Positions 25,628 to 34,005 of a DNA stretch of 64,000 nucleotides are shown piece by piece. Position 1 is the stretch's first letter. Each line of letters begins with the position of its first letter. Source of the DNA: Thermohalobaculum sp965247385 (lineage in GTDB: Bacteria; Pseudomonadota; Alphaproteobacteria; Rhodobacterales; Rhodobacteraceae); contig CBDFHG010000002.1 in assembly GCA_965247385.1 (NCBI GenBank), forward strand, positions 372,001 through 436,000, in the 5' to 3' direction. The notes beneath the pieces were generated by a model. That model had not been told where the DNA came from. It did no database searches and saw only the letters and a program-made list of their open reading frames with translations. A program made the translations under genes and the position numbers.

Positions 25628-26589
25628 TGACTGGCATCTACCCAGGCCGCTGGGGAGCATGTGGGGCAAGGATAGGATCGGGTTTGGGAGGGCACTCCGG
25701 TGCTGATGATCCGTTCGCGAGGCATCGGTGAGCGTGCCGGGTTGGCCCCACCCGAGGGAGCTGTAGCGCCATTGGAGCGGACCACCGTCAATCCCCCCTG
25801 CTGCTGACCCGTGCCCAGGCTTTCCGCCATCTGGCGGGCGATCTCGTCCTCTTCCTCATCGACCGGAAGGCCATTGGCCTGCCGAAGCCGGGTCATTTGC
25901 TGAGTGATGAAGCCCATCATCGTGTCCTCGGCCAGAGGCCGGTCTTGGAAACTGTTGACGGTCACCAGAACCAGGCGCTTGTTGATATTGATGAAGGCGC
26001 GCCAGAAACGCGGCACCAAGAAGGATGCGCCCTCTCCCTGCGGCTCCTCAATCAACACATACAGCGCGCCGCCGATTCGCCGGGTGGCGACGATTCTTCC
26101 GCGCCCCGAACCGTTGCCCCGGCTGAGCAGCTTCAGCCCCGCCTCTGCGCCAAGCAGCACCTCGAAGGCATCCATCGCAACGGATCCTGGCCCGTAAGCG
26201 GGCTCACCAGAAACGGACACGGTCAGAATCCCCGGAAATACACGCGGCATATCGATCTCGACCACGGTGCCGCTGCCGGTACCTTGCGCCACCTCGGTCT
26301 GGCGAATGTTCAGACAATCGGTGATCAGGGCGAAGGCAGCATTGCGGGTGGCGGCGACTGAATCCTCATCCAGACAATAGCCCTCCGGTGGCTCGACGAT
26401 GATGCGCTGTTGACGCGCCGAAAAGACCGCGCGATCCGCTGCCACTCCGATCACCTGGAAATCTTTTCCGGATCGCAACCGGGATAGCTCGGCATCGCGC
26501 CCGCCTAGGCCTGGCGCCTCGCAACCGGCAAGTGCGGTAGCTGCGAGGAACCCTGCCAGCAGCCAGGCCTGGCGATGGAACTGCATCAT
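25594..26589 (-). CDS. Putative lipoprotein of unknown function
   Basis: A 331-residue protein. The start ATG at 26589 lies five bases after a GAGAGG site; a GTG two codons upstream is also in frame. The signal peptide ends in the lipobox TALAGC. The mature chain shows EPPEGYCLDEDSVAATRNAA with two well spaced cysteines (YCLDE and ITDCLNIRQ), a hydrophilic core, and a C-terminal low-complexity tail from residue about 245 rich in Q, G, S and P. The tail crosses into the xth stop region, so the last 12 codons overlap xth. Similar proteins in Rhodobacterales are annotated only as hypothetical. It lies 29 bases before ilvD on the same strand (downstream of it). Confidence 0.7.
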   Translation of the reverse strand: MMQFHRQAWLLAGFLAATALAGCEAPGLGGRDAELSRLRSGKDFQVIGVAADRAVFSARQQRIIVEPPEGYCLDEDSVAATRNAAFALITDCLNIRQTEVAQGTGSGTVVEIDMPRVFPGILTVSVSGEPAYGPGSVAMDAFEVLLGAEAGLKLLSRGNGSGRGRIVATRRIGGALYVLIEEPQGEGASFLVPRFWRAFININKRLVLVTVNSFQDRPLAEDTMMGFITQQMTRLRQANGLPVDEEEDEIARQMAESLGTGQQQGGLTVVRSNGATAPSGGANPARSPMPRERIISTGVPSQTRSYPCPTCSPAAWVDASHQISSVTQTGT

Positions 26590-26618
26590 ACGCACCTCTC
26601 CCCCTTAAGGCAGCACGT

Positions 26619-28346
26619 TCAGAGATCGGCGTAGACGTGGCGTTCGCCCGAAAATCCGGGATGAGTCACCGCCCCGTCCTTGGTCGAGCCCACGAGCTGC
26701 GCGTATTTCCACAGCGCGCCCGAGCCGTAGATCGTCTCACGCGGGCCGGTCCATTGCTTGCGCCGGTCCGCCAATTCCTTGGCGCTCAACTTGACCTTCA
26801 GGGTGCCCTTTCGGGCGTCGATCTGGATGATATCGCCATTCTTCAGCAGTGCGATCGGCCCCCCGACCGCCGCCTCCGGCCCGACATGGCCAACGCAGAA
26901 GCCACGGGTGGCGCCCGAGAATCGGCCGTCGGTGATCAGCGCCACCTTGCCGCCCATGCCCTGGCCGGAAAGGGCCGCGGTGGTCGCCAGCATTTCGCGC
27001 ATACCGGGGCCGCCCTTCGGCCCTTCGTTGCGGATCACCAGCACATCACCCTCCTTGTAGTCTCGGCTCTGAACCGCGGCGAAGGCTTCCTCCTCGTTCT
27101 CGAAAATGCGCGCCGGTCCCTCGAATTTCTGCTTTTTCATGCCCGCCACCTTCACGATGGCGCCTTCCGGGGCGAGGTTGCCCTTCAGCCCGACGACACC
27201 GCCGGTCGGCGTGATCGGGATCTCGACCGGATGGATCACCCGGCCATCGGCGCCGCTGTCGATCTCGGCCAGGTTCTCGGCCATGGTCTTGCCGGTCGCG
27301 GTCATGCAGTCTCCATGCAACAGCCCGGCGCGGTGCAATTCCTTCAATACCGCGGGCACACCACCCGCCTCATAGAGGTCCTTGGCGACATATTTACCGC
27401 CCGGTTTGAGATCGACGAAATAGGGCGTCGAGCGGAAAATCTCGCAAACATCGAACAGATCGAACTTGATCCCGCACTCATGCGCGATGGCAGGCAGATG
27501 CAGCCCGGCATTGGTCGAGCCGCCGGTGCAGGCAACCACGCGAGCGGCGTTCTCCATGCTCTCGCGGGTGACGATGTCGCGGGCGCGGATACCGCGCGCG
27601 ATCAGGTTCATCACCGCGCGTCCACTGGCTTCGGCGTACTGGTCGCGGCTCTCATAAGGCGCGGGCGCGCCGGAGGAATTCGGCAGCGCCAGCCCGACCG
27701 CCTCGCTGACGCAAGCCATGGTGTTGGCGGTGAACTGGCCGCCGCAGGCGCCCGCCGAGGGGCAGGCCACCGCCGCCAGCTTTTCCAGCTCGCAGGTCGA
27801 AAGGTTGCCCGCCTGATGCTGGCCAACGGCCTCGAACACGTCCTGCACGGTCACGTCCCTGCCCTCGAACCGACCAGGCAGGATCGAGCCGCCATAGAGA
27901 AAAACCGACGGCACGTTGAGGCGCACCATTGCCATCATCATGCCGGGCAGCGACTTGTCGCAACCCGCCAGCCCGACCAGCGCATCATAGGCGTGGCCGC
28001 GCATGGTCAGTTCGACCGTATCGGTGATCGCATCGCGCGATGCCAGCGACGATTTCATCCCGTCATGCCCCATGGCGATGCCGTCGGTGACGGTGATGGT
28101 GGTGAACTCACGCGGGGTGCCGTGCCCCTCCTTGACCCCCAGCTTGACCGCCTGGGCCTGCCGGTTCAGCGCAATATTGCAGGGTGCTGCCTCGTTCCAG
28201 CAGGTGGCGACACCGATGAAAGGGCGGTGGATTTCCTCGTCGCTCAGGCCCATAGCGTAGAAATACGACCGGTGCGGCGCGCGCGCCGGTCCTTCGGTCA
28301 CATGCCGGCTGACGAGTTTCGATTTATCGAAGGTCTTCGCGTCCAT
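26619..28346 (-). CDS. ilvD: Dihydroxy-acid dehydratase
   Basis: A 575-residue Fe-S dehydratase for valine, isoleucine and pantothenate synthesis (dihydroxyacid to 2-oxoacid). Start ATG at 28346 with GGAGG nine bases upstream; a longer in-frame start is unlikely. Cluster-ligand cysteines occur in ATCWNEAAPCN and GLAGCDKSLPG, and a third in VVACTGGSTNAGLHLPAIAH. Other landmarks: TDGIAMGHDGMKSSLASRD and ITDGRFSGATRGFCVGHVGP. Normal length for the type. Confidence 0.97.
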   Translation of the reverse strand: MDAKTFDKSKLVSRHVTEGPARAPHRSYFYAMGLSDEEIHRPFIGVATCWNEAAPCNIALNRQAQAVKLGVKEGHGTPREFTTITVTDGIAMGHDGMKSSLASRDAITDTVELTMRGHAYDALVGLAGCDKSLPGMMMAMVRLNVPSVFLYGGSILPGRFEGRDVTVQDVFEAVGQHQAGNLSTCELEKLAAVACPSAGACGGQFTANTMACVSEAVGLALPNSSGAPAPYESRDQYAEASGRAVMNLIARGIRARDIVTRESMENAARVVACTGGSTNAGLHLPAIAHECGIKFDLFDVCEIFRSTPYFVDLKPGGKYVAKDLYEAGGVPAVLKELHRAGLLHGDCMTATGKTMAENLAEIDSGADGRVIHPVEIPITPTGGVVGLKGNLAPEGAIVKVAGMKKQKFEGPARIFENEEEAFAAVQSRDYKEGDVLVIRNEGPKGGPGMREMLATTAALSGQGMGGKVALITDGRFSGATRGFCVGHVGPEAAVGGPIALLKNGDIIQIDARKGTLKVKLSAKELADRRKQWTGPRETIYGSGALWKYAQLVGSTKDGAVTHPGFSGERHVYADL

Positions 28347-28558
28347 GCCTTTTTCGCCTCCCGCGGAGCGTTCATCGTGATTCACTGCTGGCGAGACCCT
28401 AACGGCGGTCCCAGAGGGTTTCCAGCGGTTATGGGCCCACATCTCGCACATGAGACGACGAATTCTCGGGTGGGGGCGAAACTCGCGGTGCGATTGACTA
28501 AGTTATAAGTTCCCATCGACTCAACGAGGTAAAACCGGAGCCAGAAAGGAGGCCCGCC

Positions 28559-28741
28559 ATGAGCAAGCATCCGATCGACCACGACCGCAATCGCGACGAT
28601 GCCAGGGTAGCCAAGCAATACGCCCGGATCGAGCGCGAACAGGCCGATGACCTGACCCGATCCCAAAGTCAAGACGATGTCCCGGGCCGGCCCCGATGCC
28701 CGCTTGCGTGCATTTCTGAAGATCGACCGCGAACAGGATGA
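28559..28741 (+). CDS. Small charged protein of unknown function (possibly frameshifted)
   Basis: Sixty residues starting MSKHPIDHDRNRDDARVAKQ, preceded by a perfect AAAGGAGG seven bases upstream, which is the best argument that it is expressed. The first 40 residues are highly charged and probably helical. From about 28683 the frame becomes Pro/Arg/Cys-rich; one base away, the text reads AGPDARLRAFLKIDREQDDS and a stop at about 28748, which looks more natural and suggests a one-base lesion. Function unknown. It stands between the ilvD and CPBP genes. Confidence 0.45.
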   Translation: MSKHPIDHDRNRDDARVAKQYARIEREQADDLTRSQSQDDVPGRPRCPLACISEDRPRTG

Positions 28742-28861
28742 TTCATAAGGGCTTGGACCTTGTGGCGCCGATGACGCAGATTGGCCCCTGACATCGATTG
28801 GCCATGGACGGAATGGATGATCCGGCCATTGACCGCTGCCTTGCATCGAAGGGGCCTGCTT

Positions 28862-29789
28862 GTGACGACTCCTCTCGACTATTATGCCGCGCCCAGAACG
28901 GCGCGCCCTGGAATTTGGCGCATGTTCGCCGGGATTGCCCTGATCATCGTTGGCTGGCTGCTGTGGACCATCGTGGTGATGGTTCTTTCGTTCTTTACAA
29001 GCTGCCTGGCGGCCTGGACGTTTACAATCATTGACCGCGCTCACTGGTCTGATCGAAATCAGTGGCCCCATCTCGGTAATCTTCCAACTCGCCACTTTCG
29101 CCGGAGTCTGGCCATCCGCCTGGGTGGTTACGAAGCTGCTGCACAGTCAGAGATTTGGCACGCTGCTCTCGCCTGAAGGCCGCATGCGCTGGGGCGACTT
29201 TGGCCGCGGGCTGTTGCTGGCGACGGGGTTCTGGGTTCTCACCATGCTGTTCGGACTGGCGGTTGTCGGCCTTCCGCAGCGCACCGACCTGGCGCTGGCC
29301 ACCTGGGCCATGGCCTTCGCACCACTGGCAGTGATGGTGTTCCTCCAGGCATCGGCCGAGGAGCTGATCTTTCGCGGCTACATCCTGCAACAGCTTGCCG
29401 CGCGCTGGCGCAACCCGTTGATCTGGGGGGCGCTGCCGGCCTTCCTGTTCGGATTGGGCGCATTATTCCAGCGGTTCCGAACTGGGGATCGGCTGGCATT
29501 ATGTGGTGGTGACCCTGCTGTTCGGACTGGCAGCCTGGCGGCGGCGCTGGTGTGGCGCACCGGCAGCCTGGCGGCGGCGATGGGGTTGCACACCGGCATG
29601 AACCTGTTCGCGCTGTCCGGGGTCGGGATGGAGGGGATCATCGAGGGGACGCAACTGTTCCTCTACGATACCTCGAATGCCAAGACCCTGTTCCTCGCCG
29701 ACGGAATATCGACGTTCTGCATCCTGCTGTTCGTGCTGTCGCCCATGTCCCCGTTCAAGACGCGGGAGTTCACCCGGGCGATGCCGTAG
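28862..29789 (+). pseudogene. CPBP-family intramembrane protease, frameshifted at least three times
   Basis: A GTG start at 28862 behind GAAGGGG gives VTTPLDYYAAPRTARPGIWR and a first membrane helix (FAGIALIIVGWLLWTIVVMV). Near 29010-29030 the frame changes to TALTGLIEISGPISVIFQLA. The protease core follows: ASAEELIFRGYILQQLAARW (EExxxR motif). At about 29459 one base too many breaks the third motif, which in the next frame reads FGLGHYSSGSELGIGWHYVV; at about 29530 the frame returns to SLAAAMGLHTGMNLFALSGV. Repair of these three sites would give a CAAX/CPBP protease of about 307 residues. A duplicated ACTGGCAGCCTGGCGGCGGCG-like segment near 29525-29580 may mark the third lesion. Confidence 0.75.
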
Positions 29790-29822
29790 GGCAGGGGCGG
29801 ACAATCATGTCCGCGTTTCCGG

Positions 29823-30293
29823 CTACTCGGCGCGCAAACCATGGTGCTCATGCAAGTCGGCCAGCGCCTCGTCGGGGTAGCCGTCGAAGGTCCGTTCCGG
29901 CGCGCCCAGCCCCGAGCGCGCCCATTCCGGCGCCGATTCCAGCATCATGTCCACATGAACCGGAGGTATCGGAAGGGGTGTGTCGATGGCACCGACATGG
30001 GGATGGATGAAGTCAGGCCAGCGTCCATCCCAGTTCCACAAGGGCGAGCCACAGTTGCCGCAAAACCGCCGGCCGCTGCCGTCCTCGCGCCCACCAATCG
30101 GATCATAGATGCGGATGTGCTCGGCGCCATCGACGGTCATGCCCTTGACCCGCGCGCCGAGATTGACGCCAAAGCCGCCGGACCCGGCGGTCTTGCGGCA
30201 GATCGAACAGAAGCAGCGCAGATCGGGCACCGACTCGGGGGTATCGAGACTAAAGCGCACACTGCCGCAATGGCAGGATCCTTCCAACTGCAT
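29823..30293 (-). CDS. GFA-family zinc protein
   Basis: A 156-residue member of the GFA (glutathione-dependent formaldehyde-activating enzyme / CENP-V) fold. Zinc ligands: CHCGSVRF at the N-terminus, CFCSICRKTAG, and FCGNCGSPLWNWDGRWPDF. Family members are carbon-sulfur lyase-like or simply glutathione-binding; the substrate is unknown. Start 30293, stop shortly after HGLRAE. It follows valS by 11 bases on the same strand, so it may be translated from the valS transcript. Confidence 0.85.
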   Translation of the reverse strand: MQLEGSCHCGSVRFSLDTPESVPDLRCFCSICRKTAGSGGFGVNLGARVKGMTVDGAEHIRIYDPIGGREDGSGRRFCGNCGSPLWNWDGRWPDFIHPHVGAIDTPLPIPPVHVDMMLESAPEWARSGLGAPERTFDGYPDEALADLHEHHGLRAE

Positions 30294-30304
30294 GGCCGTT
30301 CCTC

Positions 30305-33232
30305 CTACTCCAGTTCCGCCAACCTTGCCAACGCACTAACCAGTTTCTCGCGCTCTGCTTTCGCGGCCGCCAGGCGTTCGCGGTTCTCGGCGACCACATG
30401 CTCCGGAGCGTTGGCGAGGAATTTCTCGTTGGTGAGTTTGCCCTGCAATCCGCCGATTTCCTTGGCCAGCTTGGCCAACGCCTTGTCGAGGCGGGCTTTC
30501 TCGGCGGCGACGTCGATCACGCCTGCCAGCGGAAGGTTGATGGCGCAGTCTTCCATCGCCAGCGTTACCGAGCCCCTTGGGACCTCATCCGCCAGCGTGA
30601 TCCCGGACAGCCGCGCGAGGCGTTGGATCAGCGCGCCGTTGCGCTCCAGTGGGCCTGCCACCGCCTCGGCCCCGGTCAATACCATCGGAATCCGCGCGCC
30701 GCCGGGCACGTTCATCTCGGCACGGACCGAGCGCACCCCTTCTATCATCTTGATAACCCAGCCCATTTCGGCGTCCACCGCCGGGTCGGCGAGGTCGGGG
30801 GGCAGGTCCGGCCAGTCGGCATGAATCAGCATCCCGCGCTTGGCGATCTGGCCCCACAACTCCTCGGTGACGTAGGGCATGATCGGGTGCAGCAGCTTCA
30901 GGCACTGGTCCAGCGCCCAGGCCATGGTGGCGCGGGTCTCATTGCGGGCGGCCTCGTCGTCGCCTTGCAGCAGCGGCTTGGAGAACTCGACATACCAGTC
31001 GCAGAACACGCCCCAGACATGGGCGTAAAGGCCGTTGGCGGCGTCGTTGAAGCGGTAGCCGGCCAGTGCGGCGTCGGTGGCGGCGGCGATGCGCACGGTC
31101 TCGCCGACGATCCATTTATTGACGGTGTGTTTTGGGTGGTGATTTGGTGGTGTTCCGGTGGTGATTTGGTGGTGTTCGAAACAGCCGTTCATTTCGGCGA
31201 AACGGGCGGCGTTCCACAGCTTGGTGCCGAAGTTCCGGTAGCCCTCGACCCGGCTGACCGACAGCTTGATGTCGCGCCCCATCGCCGCCATCGAGGTCAG
31301 GGTGAAGCGCAGCGCGTCGGCGCCGTACTGGTCGATGATCTCGAGCGGGTCGATGACGTTGCCCAGCGACTTCGACATCTTCTTGCCCTGCTCGTCGCGG
31401 ACCAGCGCGTGGACGTAGACATCGTGAAAGGGTTTGACGGAGTTGCCGTCGGCGTCCTTCATGAAGTGGAGTCCGTCCATCATCATCCGGGCGACCCAGA
31501 AGAAGATGATGTCGAAACCGGTGACCAGGACGGAGGTGGGGTAGTAGCGGGCAAGCTCGGGGGTCTTATCCGGCCAGCCGAGGGTGGAGAACGGCCAGAG
31601 GGCGGAGGAGAACCAGGTGTCGAGGACGTCGGGGTCGCGCCACAGGTAGTAAGGCTCGCCTTCGAACCCTCCGGAATTTTCGCATGCAAGTTTGAACGCC
31701 TCATTGGCATCCTTTGCTTCTCCAGCAACAACAACTCGCACCGCTGATTTCTCATAATACTCTTCAGCAAGCAGTTTGGCCCCGTCGAAACGAGGGGCGC
31801 AGAAGTGGACGGACTCATCATACGTGAAGCGCTTGCCTACGACTTGCCCATTTTCGTTCTTATGGTCTTGGTAGCTAGCACCATACCAAACCGGAATCTG
31901 ATGCCCCCACCAGAGTTGGCGCGAGATACACCAGGGTTCGATGTTTTCCATCCAGTGGTAGTAGGTGTTCTCCCAGTTCTTCGGGACGAAATTGACCGTG
32001 CCGTCGCGCACCGCCGCGATGGCGGGCCTGGCCAGCGTGGCGGCATCGGCGAACCACTGGTCGGTCAGCCAGGGCTCGATGGCAACCTTCGAGCGGTCGC
32101 CATGGGGAACCATGTGGGTCTCGGCATCGATGCCGTCGAGCCAGCCCTGTTCTTCGGCCAAAGCGACGATGCGCTTGCGGGCGTCGTGGCGGTCGAGGCC
32201 ATGCAGAACCATAGCATCCGGGCCCGGTTCACAACCGTCGAGGAAATCCGCATTCCCTTCGAGAAATATATGAGCCTTGCTGTCCATCACATTGATCTGT
32301 CGCAAGTTCTGTTTCTTGCCGACCTGGAAATCGTTGAAGTCGTGAGCTGGCGTGATCTTCACCGCGCCGGTACCCTTCTCCGGGTCAGCGTACTCGTCGG
32401 CCACCACCGGGATGCGCCGCCCAACCATCGGCAGGATGACCTCCTTGCCGACGATCCCGGCATAGCGGTCGTCGTCCGGATGCACCGCGACCGCGGTGTC
32501 GCCCAGACAGGTCTCGGGCCTTGTGGTGGCGACGGTGATGTAGTCGCGCTGCTCCCATTCGGTGGGGTTGCCCTCGTCGTCATGGGCGACCGGGAAGCGG
32601 TAGGTCACGCCATCGGCCAGTTTGTAGTTGAAGCGCCACAGGTGCCCGTTCATCTCGACCTGCTCGACCTCCAGATCGGAAATCGCGGTCTCGAAATGCG
32701 GATCCCAGTTGACCAGCCGTTTGTCCTTGTAGATCAGGCCCTCATCATAGAGCTGGACAAAAACCTTCAGAACCGCCTGGCTCAGCCCCTCGTCCATGGT
32801 GAAGCGGTCGCGCGACCAGTCGCAGGACGCGCCGAGGCGCTTCAACTGGTTGAGGATGGTGTCGCCGGATTCCTGCTTCCACTCCCAAACCTTGTCGATA
32901 AACACCTCACGCCCTATCTCGCGGCGGCTGGCGTTGCCCTCGGCGGCCAGCTTGCGCTCGACCACCATCTGGGTCGCGATGCCCGCATGGTCGGTGCCGG
33001 GTTGCCACAGGGTGTCGAAACCGCGCATCCGGTGCCAGCGGACCAGGATATCCTGCAAGGTGTTGTTGAGCGCGTGCCCCATATGCAGCGAGCCGGTGAC
33101 GTTCGGCGGCGGGATGACGATGCAGAACGTCTCGTCGCGCGACGCATTCGCGCCCGCCCGGAAGCAGCCGTTCTGTTCCCACCGGGCGTAGATGCGCCCC
33201 TCGGCCTCGGCCGCGTCGAAGGTCTTGTCCAT
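30305..33232 (-). CDS. valS: Valyl-tRNA synthetase
   Basis: A 975-residue class I synthetase, slightly long for the bacterial enzyme. Start ATG at 33232 (MDKTFDAAEAEGRIYARWEQ); the frame extends upstream without a better start. HIGH signature: PPPNVTGSLHMGHALNNTLQ; editing domain with TTRPETCLGDTAVAVHPDD; KMSKS: GKKMSKSLGNVIDPLE; C-terminal coiled-coil ARLDKALAKLAKEIGGLQGK. Two odd patches: a lower-GC segment around 31670-31870 (residues about 455-520), and a 22-base tandem repeat at 31135-31178 that encodes EHHQITTGTPPNHHPKHT between the anticodon-binding entry and VNKWIVGE. Confidence 0.96.
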   Translation of the reverse strand: MDKTFDAAEAEGRIYARWEQNGCFRAGANASRDETFCIVIPPPNVTGSLHMGHALNNTLQDILVRWHRMRGFDTLWQPGTDHAGIATQMVVERKLAAEGNASRREIGREVFIDKVWEWKQESGDTILNQLKRLGASCDWSRDRFTMDEGLSQAVLKVFVQLYDEGLIYKDKRLVNWDPHFETAISDLEVEQVEMNGHLWRFNYKLADGVTYRFPVAHDDEGNPTEWEQRDYITVATTRPETCLGDTAVAVHPDDDRYAGIVGKEVILPMVGRRIPVVADEYADPEKGTGAVKITPAHDFNDFQVGKKQNLRQINVMDSKAHIFLEGNADFLDGCEPGPDAMVLHGLDRHDARKRIVALAEEQGWLDGIDAETHMVPHGDRSKVAIEPWLTDQWFADAATLARPAIAAVRDGTVNFVPKNWENTYYHWMENIEPWCISRQLWWGHQIPVWYGASYQDHKNENGQVVGKRFTYDESVHFCAPRFDGAKLLAEEYYEKSAVRVVVAGEAKDANEAFKLACENSGGFEGEPYYLWRDPDVLDTWFSSALWPFSTLGWPDKTPELARYYPTSVLVTGFDIIFFWVARMMMDGLHFMKDADGNSVKPFHDVYVHALVRDEQGKKMSKSLGNVIDPLEIIDQYGADALRFTLTSMAAMGRDIKLSVSRVEGYRNFGTKLWNAARFAEMNGCFEHHQITTGTPPNHHPKHTVNKWIVGETVRIAAATDAALAGYRFNDAANGLYAHVWGVFCDWYVEFSKPLLQGDDEAARNETRATMAWALDQCLKLLHPIMPYVTEELWGQIAKRGMLIHADWPDLPPDLADPAVDAEMGWVIKMIEGVRSVRAEMNVPGGARIPMVLTGAEAVAGPLERNGALIQRLARLSGITLADEVPRGSVTLAMEDCAINLPLAGVIDVAAEKARLDKALAKLAKEIGGLQGKLTNEKFLANAPEHVVAENRERLAAAKAEREKLVSALARLAELE

Positions 33233-33342
33233 AGGTCCGCTCTGGTTTTTTGGTCTGGTCTTTGGTCTGGGGATATCCCGGGGAGGTCTCTTAACGCGGG
33301 GCGCGCGCCGGGAAAAGGGGCGAAGCGCCGCGACCAGCCGGA

Positions 33343-33696
33343 TCACGGCGCATCGAACCGAAGCGACGCTGTCCCGGGCTTGACCCGGGGCCACCTTTTC
33401 AGGGTTGCCACAGAATCCTTGCCCGCACCGGCCTCTTTGCCCATTCCAGTGTCCCCATCTTTGACGGAGTCTTGATTTTCGGCGGAGTCGTCCTCGGACG
33501 CGGTCTCCTCCGCTTCCGCGTCAACTTCCTCGTCGGCTTGGGCGTCTGCTTTGGCGTCGGGTTCGTCGCCGGGTCCGTCGCCAGATTCGTCGGGGTCGGT
33601 GTCTTCGGTTGCCGTCACCGGCAGTATCGACATACTGAGCACCAGCGCGTCATCGTCATCGGCAGGTGGCGTTTCGGGATCGCGGTCGCCTGACAT
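33343..33696 (-). CDS. Acidic low-complexity protein, possible relic of the PopZ-like slot gene
   Basis: A 117-residue frame starting MSGDRDPETPPADDDDALVL, then extremely rich in D, E, A and G up to about residue 90. The last residues (RVKPGTASLRFDAP) come from reading through a palindromic CCCGGGCTTGACCCGGGG at 33371-33388, a dispersed element, so the original stop may be lost. In Rhodobacterales the gene between valS and tolC commonly encodes a DUF2497/PopZ-like polar scaffold, also acidic; no PopZ C-terminal helix is recognisable here. It overlaps the next frame upstream and the two may be one frameshifted gene. Confidence 0.4.
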   Translation of the reverse strand: MSGDRDPETPPADDDDALVLSMSILPVTATEDTDPDESGDGPGDEPDAKADAQADEEVDAEAEETASEDDSAENQDSVKDGDTGMGKEAGAGKDSVATLKRWPRVKPGTASLRFDAP

Positions 33697-33886
33697 GGCC
33701 TTGATTAAGAGCCAACTCATGCGCTTCGGCCTCGGCATCCGCCTTGGCCGCGATCGCAGTTTCCTGTGCCGCGGTTTCCTTTGCGGACAACTCCTCGAAG
33801 TCGATCTTTTCCTCCGGTTTGGATACCTTTTCCGGTTTCCCGCCAAAGACCCTGCGCAGAGTTGCCAAGACGCCGTTGCCACTCAT
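33656..33886 (-). CDS. Small Ala/Glu-rich protein, perhaps 5' part of the acidic gene
   Basis: A 76-residue frame starting MSGNGVLATLRRVFGGKPEK, with the helical stretch EEKIDFEELSAKETAAQETA. After about residue 63 the text becomes Arg-rich (HVRRPRSRNATCR), while the other frame begins MSGDRDPETPP at the same place. A one-base frameshift near 33695 would fuse the two into a protein of about 180 residues. Function unknown. Placed between tolC and valS. Confidence 0.4.
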   Translation of the reverse strand: MSGNGVLATLRRVFGGKPEKVSKPEEKIDFEELSAKETAAQETAIAAKADAEAEAHELALNQGHVRRPRSRNATCR

Positions 33887-34005
33887 TCTTGCCGTCTATG
33901 TTATCGGGTCACGGTTTTGTGGAACCTGTAAGGTGCGCCCGATATGCCGGTCAGGGACGCCAGTTCAGCCTCCAGACAGTATCATCAGATGCATCGTAAC
34001 CAAAG

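Noticed and set aside
26637..28508. 623-residue open frame on the plus strand opposite ilvD
   Set aside because: Shadow of ilvD in a high-GC gene; composition (His/Arg/Gly rich) is unlike a protein and ilvD is unmistakable.
28382..29095. 237-residue minus-strand frame with hydrophobic middle
   Set aside because: Hydrophobicity arises from the complement of charged codons on the plus strand; no start site, and the plus strand has AAAGGAGG.
31805..33475. 556-residue plus-strand frame opposite valS
   Set aside because: Shadow of valS; includes no recognisable domain.
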